In this document: in pieces, positions 33,455 through 43,640 of the stretch
Layout: the number at the start of each line of letters is the position of its first letter
Numbering within the stretch: the stretch's first letter is position 1
Origin: Pisolithus tinctorius
Taxonomy: Eukaryota > Basidiomycota > Agaricomycetes > Boletales > Pisolithaceae
Assembly: GCA_024663395.1 (NCBI GenBank)
Contig: JANFAH010000069.1
Location: 124,001-188,000 of the forward strand
Length of the DNA stretch: 64,000 nt
Direction of reading: 5' to 3'
The notes under the pieces: generated by a model
What the model saw: the letters and a program-made list of their open reading frames with translations, nothing else
The model's database searches: none
What the model was told of the DNA's origin: nothing
Program-made: the position numbers and the translations under genes

Positions 33455-33930
33455 AATCACTAGGCACCTGCTGCTATTATGGCAGGGCATGCCATCCCAT
33501 GTGCCAGGTGAATTGGTGTAAGTGTGGCAGCACTGTGGAGGCTGCAATGCAATGTTTTAGATATGTTTTGTAAATCTCCACTATTTTATTTGCGCTTTTT
33601 GGAGTTTTCCCATGCATCTTGGAAGTGTAATTTGTGTGCTGTTCATTCAATTCCTGATGGATTGACTTGATACTTTCTACATAGGTAGCTAGGGACATGG
33701 GGCATGCATCCAAGGTATTAAGCATTGCATAAACTATGTGTGAGATGCATGCTGTGATGTTCTTTCGCTTTTTCCATTCCCCTTATATCTCATCAACCAG
33801 TGACTTTGATTGGATAATACTTCAACATGTTGTGAATACCCCCTAGACAATCCCACCTGCAAAATCACAAATGCATATGTCAAGAATTGAATGAGTGGTG
33901 ACATGATTCATGTTAAAGCACAGCCACACT
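33455..33930. other. Unassigned sequence
   Basis: No family-typical frame, repeat or signal recognised; a minus-strand 82-codon frame at 33725-33477 has no known motif. Confidence 0.35.
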
Positions 33931-33944
33931 TAGCATTAGGGGCG

Positions 33945-34355
33945 AGTTAGTCACGTGCTAGGTACATAGTGCCAGATGCGAGGTTAGGTGCAGTCACATG
34001 GTGTCACGTGACTCTGGATTCACGCAGCAATGTGACTGCTGGGACCACATGATCGGCCCCTCTCATGACCTAAGGCATCATACCACATGATCACCAATTG
34101 ATCTCAGCATGTGACTATTAGGTGTACATGACTGAGCGATGTTGTGACCTGGGGCACCAAGTCATGTGACTCACAGTCACATGATTCAACCTCATGTGAA
34201 CTACTGTCACATGACCTGGGTCATGGGTGCTGGAAAGGAGCATGTCATGTGACTTCACCAGTGCCACTTGGGAACACTTCGGGTCACGTGACTGTTATGG
34301 CATCGACCATGTGACTGTATCACATGATTCGGTGTCATGTGACTTCCGCCCTCTG
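33945..34355. repeat. Cluster of TCACRTGA-type palindromes
   Basis: About twenty occurrences of CACGTG, CACATG or CATGTG, mostly inside GTCAC(A/G)TGAC or TCACATGAT, within 410 bp. They are irregularly spaced, not a simple tandem repeat. CACGTG is the bHLH E-box core; the CACATG/CATGTG forms are what CpG deamination of CACGTG would produce. Confidence 0.65.
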
Positions 34356-34789
34356 ACTCGTACTACACTTTTTGTAGTCAGCAACAGGCAAAAATGCACA
34401 CTACCAAAGTGTAGCATAGCCTACACTATTCAGCACTACCAACTACTACAACTAGCACTAGTAGGTGTTAACACCCCAGCAAGTGATAATGGAGTGATGT
34501 CATCATAATCAAAGTTATAGCTCCTGATTGTGCAATCATGATGGTATGCTTATCTTATCAGCAAGTGGAAAATTGCATGAGGAAAACACAAAACACTTGT
34601 GATCAGCACCATGCCAGGAGAAATCAATGGCTGCCCCAGAGTCCCTAGGCATAGTACTGGAGAAAACACTTTCCATGGCAGCAGCTGGGTATACCCAACC
34701 CATTGAGATCTCATAGGTATATATTGTAAACCTGTAGAAATAAACAGACTTAATGGGTCTCCAAAGGGGATTGACTGACATGCCTGCAG

Positions 34790-34879
34790 CCTTCAAAGCT
34801 ATCATGGGACATCCCATTGGTCTCCAGAGAGGGGAGTGGGATGTCCCATGGTAGCCTCTGAAGCTATCATGGGACATCC
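34790..34879 (+). repeat. 65-bp minisatellite, left part
   Basis: Units of 65-66 bp with GGGACATCCCA...TGGGATGTCCC inverted pairs. The array is split by gypsy A copy 2, whose target duplication CATCC lies in the GGGACATCC motif, and it continues at 42636. Confidence 0.85.
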
Positions 34880-35331
34880 TGTTATGTTTCACCCCTAACT
34901 TTTCCTTTTCTGTTGTACGTTTACCTTGTTTGTGTTCCGTTGGACTTAGTTTCCTTTTAGAGCCATCTTCTTTCTGATCCGACGGCTCTCTATTTCCACC
35001 ATTAGCGTTACTGGCTCAATACATGCTTAGGACATGTGTCGTCATTGTTCAACCAATGGCATAGTTACCTCGTTACATGCAGACGCCTCATGGTCCATTT
35101 CTGTGTAGTATTTAAACTGCCGGCTCAAGTCCTGGAAACCCAGACTTGAGCTGCTCAATCATACGCAGCGTTCTCAGAACTTCGCCCTCAGTGTCCCTTA
35201 CAAGGACCACTCTTACCGGCATTGCCCTAAATCCTCAGTCGTTTACTGAGGTTACTGCAGCCGTTGCTCAGTAGAAACCTTAGTCTGCAATTTGAGCTCT
35301 CCCTATGTCTTGACTTCGGTCGAGCGTAACA
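34880..35331 (+). repeat. 5' LTR of gypsy A copy 2
   Basis: 452 bp, TGTTATG to GCGTAACA. TATTTAAA at 35109-35116; AGACTTGAGCT at 35142-35152, about 33 bp downstream, is where transcription should start. It differs from the 3' LTR at about 20 positions, of which all but one are C/T or G/A changes at CpG. Confidence 0.95.
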
Positions 35332-35333
35332 AA

Positions 35334-35344
35334 AGCTCAAGTCT
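35334..35344 (+). promoter_or_regulatory. Self-priming primer-binding site, gypsy A copy 2
   Basis: AGCTCAAGTCT starts two bases after the LTR and is perfectly complementary to AGACTTGAGCT (35142-35152) at the predicted RNA 5' end. Same length (11 nt) and logic as the Tf1 self-primer. No match to a tRNA CCA end (TGG) is present next to the LTR. Confidence 0.7.
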
Positions 35345-35384
35345 CCAGCCTTTGGCCGAATTGGTCACTACTTAGTGCACCACC

Positions 35385-36530
35385 ATGAACCCCCGAAACA
35401 ACCGACATTGGGCGCCGTTGCGACCCACTTGTGAAGAATCATCATCTGACGAAGAACAGGAGAGCACTGTCACAGACACCTCCTCCAACGAACCTGAACA
35501 ACCAGATAGAGGTTTTACCTCTGGAATTCTCTCGAACCTTTTCTCCCAGTCACTTGCATCGCTTGGCACCCCCATTCAACCAAGTCCCCCACCACTCTTC
35601 CCTACCCCGCCGCCCCCACCACAAATTACGATGTCTGGCTCATCGTCGAAAGCACCGGTTGGCAATGCCACCAAAGCTACTGAACTGAAGATCGGTGCTC
35701 CGTCTGATTTTGATGGAAACCAGAAGAACGCCATGAGCTGGCTGTACTCCGTACAGACCTATCTCTTGGTGAACGAAGAACTGTATGACACTGACACCAA
35801 GAAGGTGGTCTATGCCCTGTCATATATGAAGAAAGATGTTGCCCGCTCTTGGGCTGCCACCTTCCAGAAAACGTCCCTGGAAAAGAACCCCCTGAGTTTC
35901 GGCACTTTTGCCGATTTCATAAAAGACTTCAAGGCCTCATTCACCTCCACAGACACAGCAGGTGCTGCCATCACCAAACTACATACCCTGAAACAGAAAG
36001 AATCGGTCGAACAATATATCACCGATTTCCGAACTGCCGCCGCCGACTCCACCATCATGGAGGACGTCGCTTTGATCGAGTTCTTCTTGCAAGGACTCAA
36101 ACCTTTCATCACGAACTGAATCCATATGATGGAAACCACTCCCACCAAGATTACTGAGTGGTACACCCAAGCGCAGAAGTTCGACGCTAAGTGGAGAAAG
36201 GTTAATGAAACCTTTGGAAGAAAAGAACAGAAAACGTTCCACCCTAGGAACAGTTTTACTGAAGAAAAAGATCCAAACACCATGGACGTGGATGGAGTGA
36301 GACTCTCCAAGGAAGAACGAGACCATCACATCAAAGAAGGAAGATGTTTCGGTTGCGGAAACAAGGGGCATCTCTCCTGAGAATGTCCAGACAAAGGGAA
36401 AACTCCCCAGAAGAAAGTGAAGAAAATCCACAAAATTGTGGAAGTAGTAGAAAGTGACGATGAAGAAAAGGTCGCTGGTCCATCCGTCGCTCTAGTCAAC
36501 ATTGCTAGAGCTCTTGGAAAGGATTTTTGA
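35385..36530 (+). pseudogene. gag: gag of gypsy A copy 2, two in-frame TGAs
   Basis: 381-codon frame starting MNPRNNRHWAPLRPTCEESS, with a polyproline linker, capsid-like core (FDGNQKNAMSWLYSVQTYLL) and CCHC knuckle (CFGCGNKGH). TGA at 36117-36119 replaces the Arg of NRIHMM, and TGA at 36378-36380 lies inside the knuckle, as in copy 1. The normal stop TGA at 36528-36530 overlaps the -1 pol frame at a TTTTT run. Confidence 0.88.
36524..36530 (+). promoter_or_regulatory. Predicted -1 frameshift site between gag and pol
   Basis: GAT TTT TGA in the gag frame becomes TTT TTG AAT in the pol frame. All three copies keep the T5 run and the gag stop directly after it (TGA, TGA, TAA at 3178-3176), and pol is always in the -1 frame. 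A slip of the Phe tRNA on TTT back by one is sufficient. Confidence 0.55.
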
Positions 36531-39500
36531 ATGGGAACTCTGCGTTGACGCCAGATGTTCCCCAAACCAAGGACAGTTTAGTTTCTGTTGCACCTGTACT
36601 TGTAACATCTACACCAGAACATACTATGCAAATCCCCATCTCCCTTTACGCATCAGAAACTACTCAGAAAGTTGTCAACACTACCGCTCTGGTTGACTCC
36701 GGAGCAGAAATCTCTTGCATCGACTGGGGTTTTGTGCGAAAGCACCGAATCCCCACTCAATGCCTTGACGAACCCATCCTTGCAAAAAATGCCGATGGGA
36801 CCCAGAATTCAAAGGGAAGAATATTGTTTTCCACCACCCTCTACTTCAAAGTTAAAGGACTCGTTCACCAGTCCTTTTTCCATGTCATCAACTGTGGAAC
36901 GGAAAACGTCATTCTGGGTCTCCCTTGGCTCCAAGAAAACAACCCTGTCATGGACTGGAGGATGGGCACGTTGTCTATCGACAAGAAAACTGATAGATCA
37001 AAGGAGTTAAGATGCAATGTCTCTTCCGTTGCCATCGAAGAACCAACCATGAATCTTGTACCCCCTGCTGAAAAGAAAGGAATAAACAGGTTCATGGATT
37101 ATGAAGAACCAGAAGATGAAACCATCCGAGCACACTTCGTGATGTCGGTTGGAAAACTGGTCGAAGAAGCAAAAAAGATTAATCCCAACAATAGTCTTCT
37201 TCGAAAAATCACCACAGCTACGGAACTAGCCCAGGAAGAACACAAGAAGAAACCGAAGGCTGTCCTCCCTGAAGAATACAAAGACTTCGCCTCGGTTTTC
37301 GAGAAACCATCTGATGGGGTTTTACCTCCATCACGACCATACGACCATGCCATAAACCTTGTAGAGGACTTTGTCCCCAAAGTGGCCAAAGCATACCCTC
37401 TCTCTCCCTCTGAGCGAGAATCTGCAGAAAAGTTTATCGAAGAAAACCTTCGAGAGGGAAAGATTTGCCCCTCGAAGTCCCCCCAAGCTGCCCCTTTCTT
37501 CTTTGTAGGAAAGAAAGATGGCTCCTTACGCCCCTGCCAAGACTACAGGTACCTAAACAAGAATACGGTGAAGGATGCTTATCCCCTTCCCCTCATTTCT
37601 GACCTCGTAGACAAGTTGAAAGGAGCCTCTATCTTTACAAAGATGGACGTCAGATCCGGCTACAACAATGTTCGAATTAAAGAGGGAGACCAATGGAAGG
37701 CCACTTTCATTACACACAAGGGTCTCTTCAAACCTACCATCATGTTCTTTGGGTTGTGCAACTCCCCCGCCACCTTCCAGCGATTCATGAACGACTCCTT
37801 CCAAGACATGATTGCTGAAGGATGGTTGGTCATCTACATGGATGACCTCCTCATCTTTTCAAACGATCCCGAAGAACACAAACAAAGAACCCGCCATATC
37901 CTCGAGCGAATGAAAGAACTTTCTCTCCCTCTGAAATTGGAAAAATGTCACTTTGATCTGACTGAGGTTGAATACCTCGGAATGATCATCAAGGAGAACA
38001 CCGTTGCCATGGACCCTGTCAAAGTCCAAGGTATTGCCGACTGGCCTGTCCCAAAGAAGGTCAAGGATGTGCGATCCTTTTTAGGATTCGCAAACTTTTA
38101 CAGAAGATTTGTTCCTGTGAAGTACGGGTTTACCCTCGGGTGACCAGGCTTCAGGACCGGGTGACAGGGGCTAAGTCCAAGTGGCCAAAGTCAAGGCCGA
38201 GAGACAGGGGCCAAGTCCGGTTGGACCGGAGTTGAGGCCGGAGGTTAGGGGCTAAGTTCGGAGGACCGGACTTAAGGCCGGGAGCGCGGGAACAAGGCCG
38301 GTAGCGTGGGAAACCGACCGGTGTTGGAGTGCGCACAAGGGGAAGCTGGTCCAGGGTTGGATCTACCTCCCTTGGTCTCAGCTTATGTGCTGTACCCTTA
38401 TGCAAGCCGGGGAGAGGTCCGGGACAGGGGTCGGGGATAGCTTAAGGCTCGGCCTTAGCTATAGAGTAGATCAAGGGGTAATACGGAGTTGAGGGTAATA
38501 CTAAATTGATATTCTGACTGAGGGTGCTACGAAGTATGTACAGGGGTTAAATACATGAGGCCGGTCCGGAGTAAAGAACATAGAGCCGGACTTGTTAATA
38601 AGCTATTAGCAAGAAGATTAGCAAGAGAGTGGATAGCCATAGTGGCTGTGCCGAGGCTAATAGCCAAAGTCCGGGTGACCGGCATACCGGGGTCAGACAC
38701 AGGATTTGTACAGTAAGCAAAAGTCAGATGAACGGGCTAGACTAAATATAGTACAAACAAAGGGAAACAGACCGGAGTTATGTCCGAGTGACCTGGACAT
38801 AGACCCGGGAGGACCGGGGTGGAGCAGCGCAAGGCCAGGAGGCCGAAATGGACCGGAGATAGGGGTAAAACACCGGACTTGAGTTATGCAAGCCAGAGTT
38901 GAGTTATCTAGGGCCGGGATTGGGTTTTCTAGGCTGGACTAGGACCGGACTTGACCGGAGATAGGGGCTAGGGGTCCGGACTGGACTGGGAATGAGTCCG
39001 AGAGTCATGGATATGACAGTTCCCTACTATTCGGACATTGCACGACCACTCATCGACCTCACTAAGAAAACGGTCAGTTGGAGTTGGTCCAAGAAATGCC
39101 AAGATGCCTTTGAACTCCTAAAAAGAATCTTCACGGCACAACCAACTCTTCGCATGCCTGATACCTCTCGACCATTCGCAATCACTACAGATGCGTCCAA
39201 GTACGCAACGGGAGGAATTCTCCTTCAAGAAGATTCGAATGGACAATGGCAACCCTGTGCCTTTTTGTCCCAATCTTTTAACCCCGCAGACAGGAACTAC
39301 GACATATATGACAGAGAACTGCTCGGGGTTATTCGAGCGTTAAAATCTTGGAGACATTACCTCCATGGATCCCCTTTCCCGGTTAAAGTCTTCACAGACC
39401 ATAAAAATCTGACATACTTCAAGTCACCGCAAAACTTGAATCGTCGCCAGGCCCGCTGGCTCCTCGACCTTGCAGACTTTGATCTGCAGTTAGAACACAT

Positions 39501-42141
39501 CCCAGGCAAAGACCTGGCAGCACCTGATGCGCTTTCCCGCCACCCTGATCATATCCCTGAGGACGATGAAGACAACAAAGGAGTTACTCTCCTCCCACAA
39601 ACTCTGTTCGTCAACCTCATCGATACCAACCTTACCCAAAAGGTTGCGTCGTCCTCCATGACAGACCCCGTGGTCCAAACGGCACTTCGTGCCATTGAAA
39701 ACATCGACATGCCACTCCCGTTTAAATCCCATCTCTCTGACTGGAGATTTGACAACGGAGTGTTACTTTACAAAGACCGGGTGTATATCCCCGATGACCC
39801 TACCCTTCGTCGGACCGTCGTGTCCAACCACCATGATCACCCCTCCGCTGGACACCCTGGTGTTCTAAAAACATGACAACTCGTTTCTTCCGAGTTTTGG
39901 TGGCCTGGACTAGCGTCCTTTGTCCGAAAATATGTTGAAGGCTGTGCTGTGTGCCAGCAAAATAAAGTAAATACCCACCCCACGACGCCACCCCTTACGC
40001 CCATTGCCTCCACCTCGACCCGCCCCTTCCAACAGATCTCTTGCGATCTGGTCACCGATCTACCTGTGTCGAACGGTTATGATTCCCTTTTGGTCGTGGT
40101 AGACCATGGGCTTACAAAGGGGGTAATTTTAACTCCAACTAAGAAGACCGCCTCTGCTGCTGACATCGCAGCACTGTTTTTCAAGAAAGTCTACTCCCGT
40201 TTTGGGTTGTATGACAAAATTATATCTGATCAAGGCCCTCAGTTTGCCTCTGCCTTCGCAAAAGAATTGGCTTCCCTTTTGGGATACTCCCTTGCCCTGT
40301 CAACAGCATACCACCCACAGACCGATGGAGAAACAGAACGTGTGAACCAAGAAGTGGAGACCTATCTCCGCATCTTTTGCCAAAACGACCCCACCTCGTG
40401 GGTAACCAATCTTCCCATGGCAGAATTCGCGCACAACCACCGACCCCACTCCGTCACCCATCAATCCCTGTTCTACCTCATGTATGGGTATGAACCAAAA
40501 CCACTTCCGTCCCTGATCACGGAAACCCACCTTCCTGCCACCGAGTCTAGACTCGAGGAGCTCCGAAAAGCTAGAGAAGAAGCCCTCGTGGCCCATGATC
40601 TAGCCAGAAAAACCATGAAAGACCGCTCGTCACGACCCTTCACCCCGTTCCAGAAAGGTGACAAGGTTTGGCTAGAGGCACGCAATTTGAAATGCTCCTA
40701 TGAAAATAGGAAGTTAGCACCAAAACGAGAAGGACCCTTCACCATCTCTGACGTCTTATCTCCGATAACGTATCGCCTCATGATTCCCACACGCTGGAAA
40801 ATCCACAATGTTTTCCATGCTTCCCTCCTATCGCCCTATTGCGAAAATGACGTTCACGGACCGAACTTCCCGGCTCCACCACCTGACCTAATCAATGAAG
40901 AGGAAGAATACGAAGTTGAGGCGATAGTCAGCCATAAAAGATCTGGCTGCGGACATGCCTTCTTAATCAAATGGAAGGGTTACCCTTCTTCCGAAAACTC
41001 GTGGCAAAAAGAATCACACCTTGAACATGCAGATGATACGCTCTCCACCTATAAGAAACGGTTCCCCAACGACTTTCCTCCCAAGAAACAACCCACTCGA
41101 CGTACCACCCGCACTGTCAGAAACATCACCTTCGAAATGCCCCCTCGTCGTTACACCTACCCTCGTGAACCTTCTCGCCGCCACACCCCGTTCGCTCGTC
41201 ACCAACGGCAACCTGCCAGCGATCAAATGATTGCTTCTTACCGACTCTTCGTTGCTGACCCCGCCGTCATTGGCACTGTTTATCATGAGGTGGATGAAGA
41301 CTCCCCTCTTGATCTCGTATATCACGCCACTATCCAAGCCCTTCGACTTGAATAACTTTCTCGCTATGTCAACCGACAGAACCCCCTTCTGTCCCCCGCC
41401 CACACCATCCTGAATAAAATCGCCGTCCAACAGGTTCCCCTTCTACTTAAACTTTTTGATGTCTTAGGAGGCACAGACCTCATCTACAACGTCCGACAAT
41501 ACCCTACGCTGATCGCTCCCCCTCCTCCTGGGTCTAGAAGACCCTCGACTGCAACCCTCCCTCTGGCCTCCTCCGTGTCGTCCTCTCCTCCAGCATCGTC
41601 GCCGTCATCGTCCTCCCACTCCTCCTGCTCTCTCCGAAGAGCCGACAGACCTCGTGCCTGCTGCCTGTCAGGCCCCAACCCTCAACCCTGTGAGTCTCAC
41701 GACTCCCCATCTGAAGTAGACCCTGAGACCGCCTTTGGCGTCTCCCATGCTGAACTCGACTACACGTTAAATATCATCGAAACCCTTGCACAGTTACCAC
41801 CTACCCCTGTGCTAAACGCCATGACTGAGTTTGATAGACCTCTTACTCCGTCTGACCCACGCTATTGTCAAGCGTGTTACGTCTGCCGCCGCCTTGGCCA
41901 TATCCGCGTCAACTGTGGACTGTACGAATGTCCCCTTTGCCACGCCACTCGCCCTGGGCATACTCAGGCCCAGTGCCCTTCTATACGCCCTTGTCGTCCT
42001 TTACAGGACAGAATTGCTACCCCCGCCTTAGTGGATGATCGTACCCTCGTTGGGAGCGAGGATAATGACTTGTACGACAATGATTTTGATTTCGATGACT
42101 CCGCCATCAGTAACATGACCGGAGAACCTTACGGAGAGTAG
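36527..42141 (+). pseudogene. pol: pol of gypsy A copy 2, split by insertion and stops
   Basis: Protease (LVDSGAEISCIDW), RT with YMDD (37835-37846) and the RT end to 38115; the insert 38116-39018 follows; then RNase H (39160-39500), HHCC domain, integrase core (CDLVTDLP, ISDQGPQF, DGETERVNQE) and chromodomain (YEVEAIVSHKRSG...FLIKWKGYP, 40910-41030). TGA at 39874-39876 and TAA at 41353-41355 (GAA in copy 3) interrupt it. Past the TAA the same frame stays open to 42141 and encodes about 260 residues with a Ser/Pro-rich linker and two zinc-knuckle-like motifs. Copy 3 has the same open continuation up to the window end. Confidence 0.88.
38116..39018 (+). mobile_element. Solo-LTR-like insertion of 903 bp in pol, 5-bp target duplication
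   Basis: Starts TGTGAAG and ends TATGACA (TG...CA), flanked by GTTCC on both sides (38111-38115 and 39019-39023). Removing it plus one GTTCC restores the pol reading frame FYRRFVPYYSDIA seen in copies 1 and 3. It has no long ORF and many GACCGG/CCGGAG motifs. No other copy is in the window. Orientation is unknown. Confidence 0.82.
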
Positions 42142-42178
42142 TTGAAGTCGGGGACTTCAATGCTTAGAAAGGGGGTAA

Positions 42179-42630
42179 TGTTACGTTTCACCCCTAACTT
42201 TTCCTTTTCTGTTGTACGTTTACCTTATTTGTGTTCCATTGGACTTAGTTTCCTTTTAGAGCCATCTTCTTTCTGATCCAATGGCTCTCTATTTCCACCA
42301 TTAGTGTTACTGGCTCAATACATGCTTAGGACATGTGTCGTCATTGTTCAACCAATGGTGTAGTTACCTCGTTACATGTGGACGCCTCATGGTCCATTTC
42401 TGTGTAGTATTTAAACTGCCGGCTCAAGTCCTGGAAACCCAGACTTGAGCTGCTCAATCATATGCAGTGTTCTCAGAACTTCACCCTCAGTGTCCCTTAC
42501 AAGGACCACTCTTACCAGTGTTGCCCTAAATCCTCAGTCGTTTACTGAGGTTACTGCAGCTGTTGCTCAGTAGAAACCTTAGTCTGCAATTTGAGCTCTC
42601 CCTACGTCTTGACTTCAGTCAAGCGTAACA
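42179..42630 (+). repeat. 3' LTR of gypsy A copy 2
   Basis: 452 bp, TGTTACG to GCGTAACA, preceded by the polypurine tract AAAGGGGG. Target duplication CATCC follows. Confidence 0.95.
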
Positions 42631-42635
42631 CATCC

Positions 42636-43060
42636 CACTGGCCTCCAGAGAGGGGGATGGGATGTCCCATGGTAGCCTCTGAAGCTACCATGGGACATCC
42701 CACTGGCCTCCAGAGAGGGGAGTGGGATGTCCCACAGTAGCCTCTGAAGCTATCATGGGACATCCCATTGACCTCCAGGGAGGGGAGTGGGATGTCCCAC
42801 AGTAGCCTCTGAAGCTATCATGGGACATCCCATTGATCTCCAGGGAGGGGAGTGGGATGTCCCACAGTAGCCTCTAAAGCTATCATGGGACATCCCATCA
42901 GCCTTGAGGGAGGGAGGTGGGATGTCCCATGGTAGCCTCTGAAGCTATCATGGGACATCCCACTGGCCTCCAGAGAGGGGAGTGGGACATCCCACATTGG
43001 CCTCCAAAGCTATCATGGGACATTCCACTGGCCTTCAGAGAGGGGGGCTGAGATGCATCT
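42636..43060 (+). repeat. 65-bp minisatellite, right part, about 6 units
   Basis: Exact period 65 between successive TGGGACATCC motifs (42691, 42756, 42821). Each unit has GGGACATCCCACT and AGTGGGATGTCCC, a 13-bp inverted pair around CCTCCAGAGAGGGG, so every unit can fold. The end at about 43050 decays into unique sequence; 43061-43294 holds nothing recognised. Confidence 0.9.
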
Positions 43061-43294
43061 AGTATGTATGATCTTAGTAAGGAGCACTGTTGCAGTAAAA
43101 CAGGGGACTTACATACATAGGCACTCATGGGAGAGGTCTGAATCCATTAACATTCATTACAATAATTCAATTCTCACTGCCATAGGCATTGTATGAGTCT
43201 GGAAATGACACCACACACAAACACACTGATTGCCCAGTATTCTTCAAATCTGTGCATAATACATAAGTTGTATTACATGGTTTTGGAATGGCAG

Positions 43295-43633
43295 TGTTAG
43301 GAATAATGCGTGCGTGGTGACTGAAGTTGGAGTGATTAGGTACAGGCGAGGTTGTGCAAGAGGGTGCTCGGTTTAAGGCTCAGCGTGCTCAGGCAGGGAT
43401 GCGGGTCGACGAGGTGACGTTCTCGTCTCATAGGGATTCTATCCCCTGCGGTAGCTACCTTATATCTACGTCGTATATTTGATATCTCGTCTGTTGGGGC
43501 GCGTCCACCCCTACTCCTGCCTTTGTATTTTTTGCTTTGTTTGTCCCCTTCTTGGGGTTATGACATATCTCCCGCGCCCTCTGCGCGTCATCGTTTCCTT
43601 ATTTGGGTGTGACGGCGGATTGGTATTCCCACA
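43295..43633 (-). repeat. 3' LTR of the copia element
   Basis: 339 bp. The + strand runs TGTTAGGAAT to TATTCCCACA. On the minus strand the tract GAGGGGGAG directly before it is the polypurine tract and overlaps the pol stop. Confidence 0.96.
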
Positions 43634-43640
43634 CTCCCCC

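Larger units (their letters stand above)
34880..42630 (+). mobile_element. Gypsy A copy 2, full length, 5-bp target duplication
   Basis: Two 452-bp LTRs (34880-35331 and 42179-42630) flanked by the direct repeat CATCC (34875-34879 and 42631-42635). Internally: self-priming site, gag, pol with protease, RT, RNase H, integrase, chromodomain and a C-terminal zinc-knuckle extension, then a polypurine tract (AAAGGGGG, 42168-42175). A 903-bp insertion splits pol at 38116-39018. Four premature stops are visible, so it is inactive. Confidence 0.95.
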
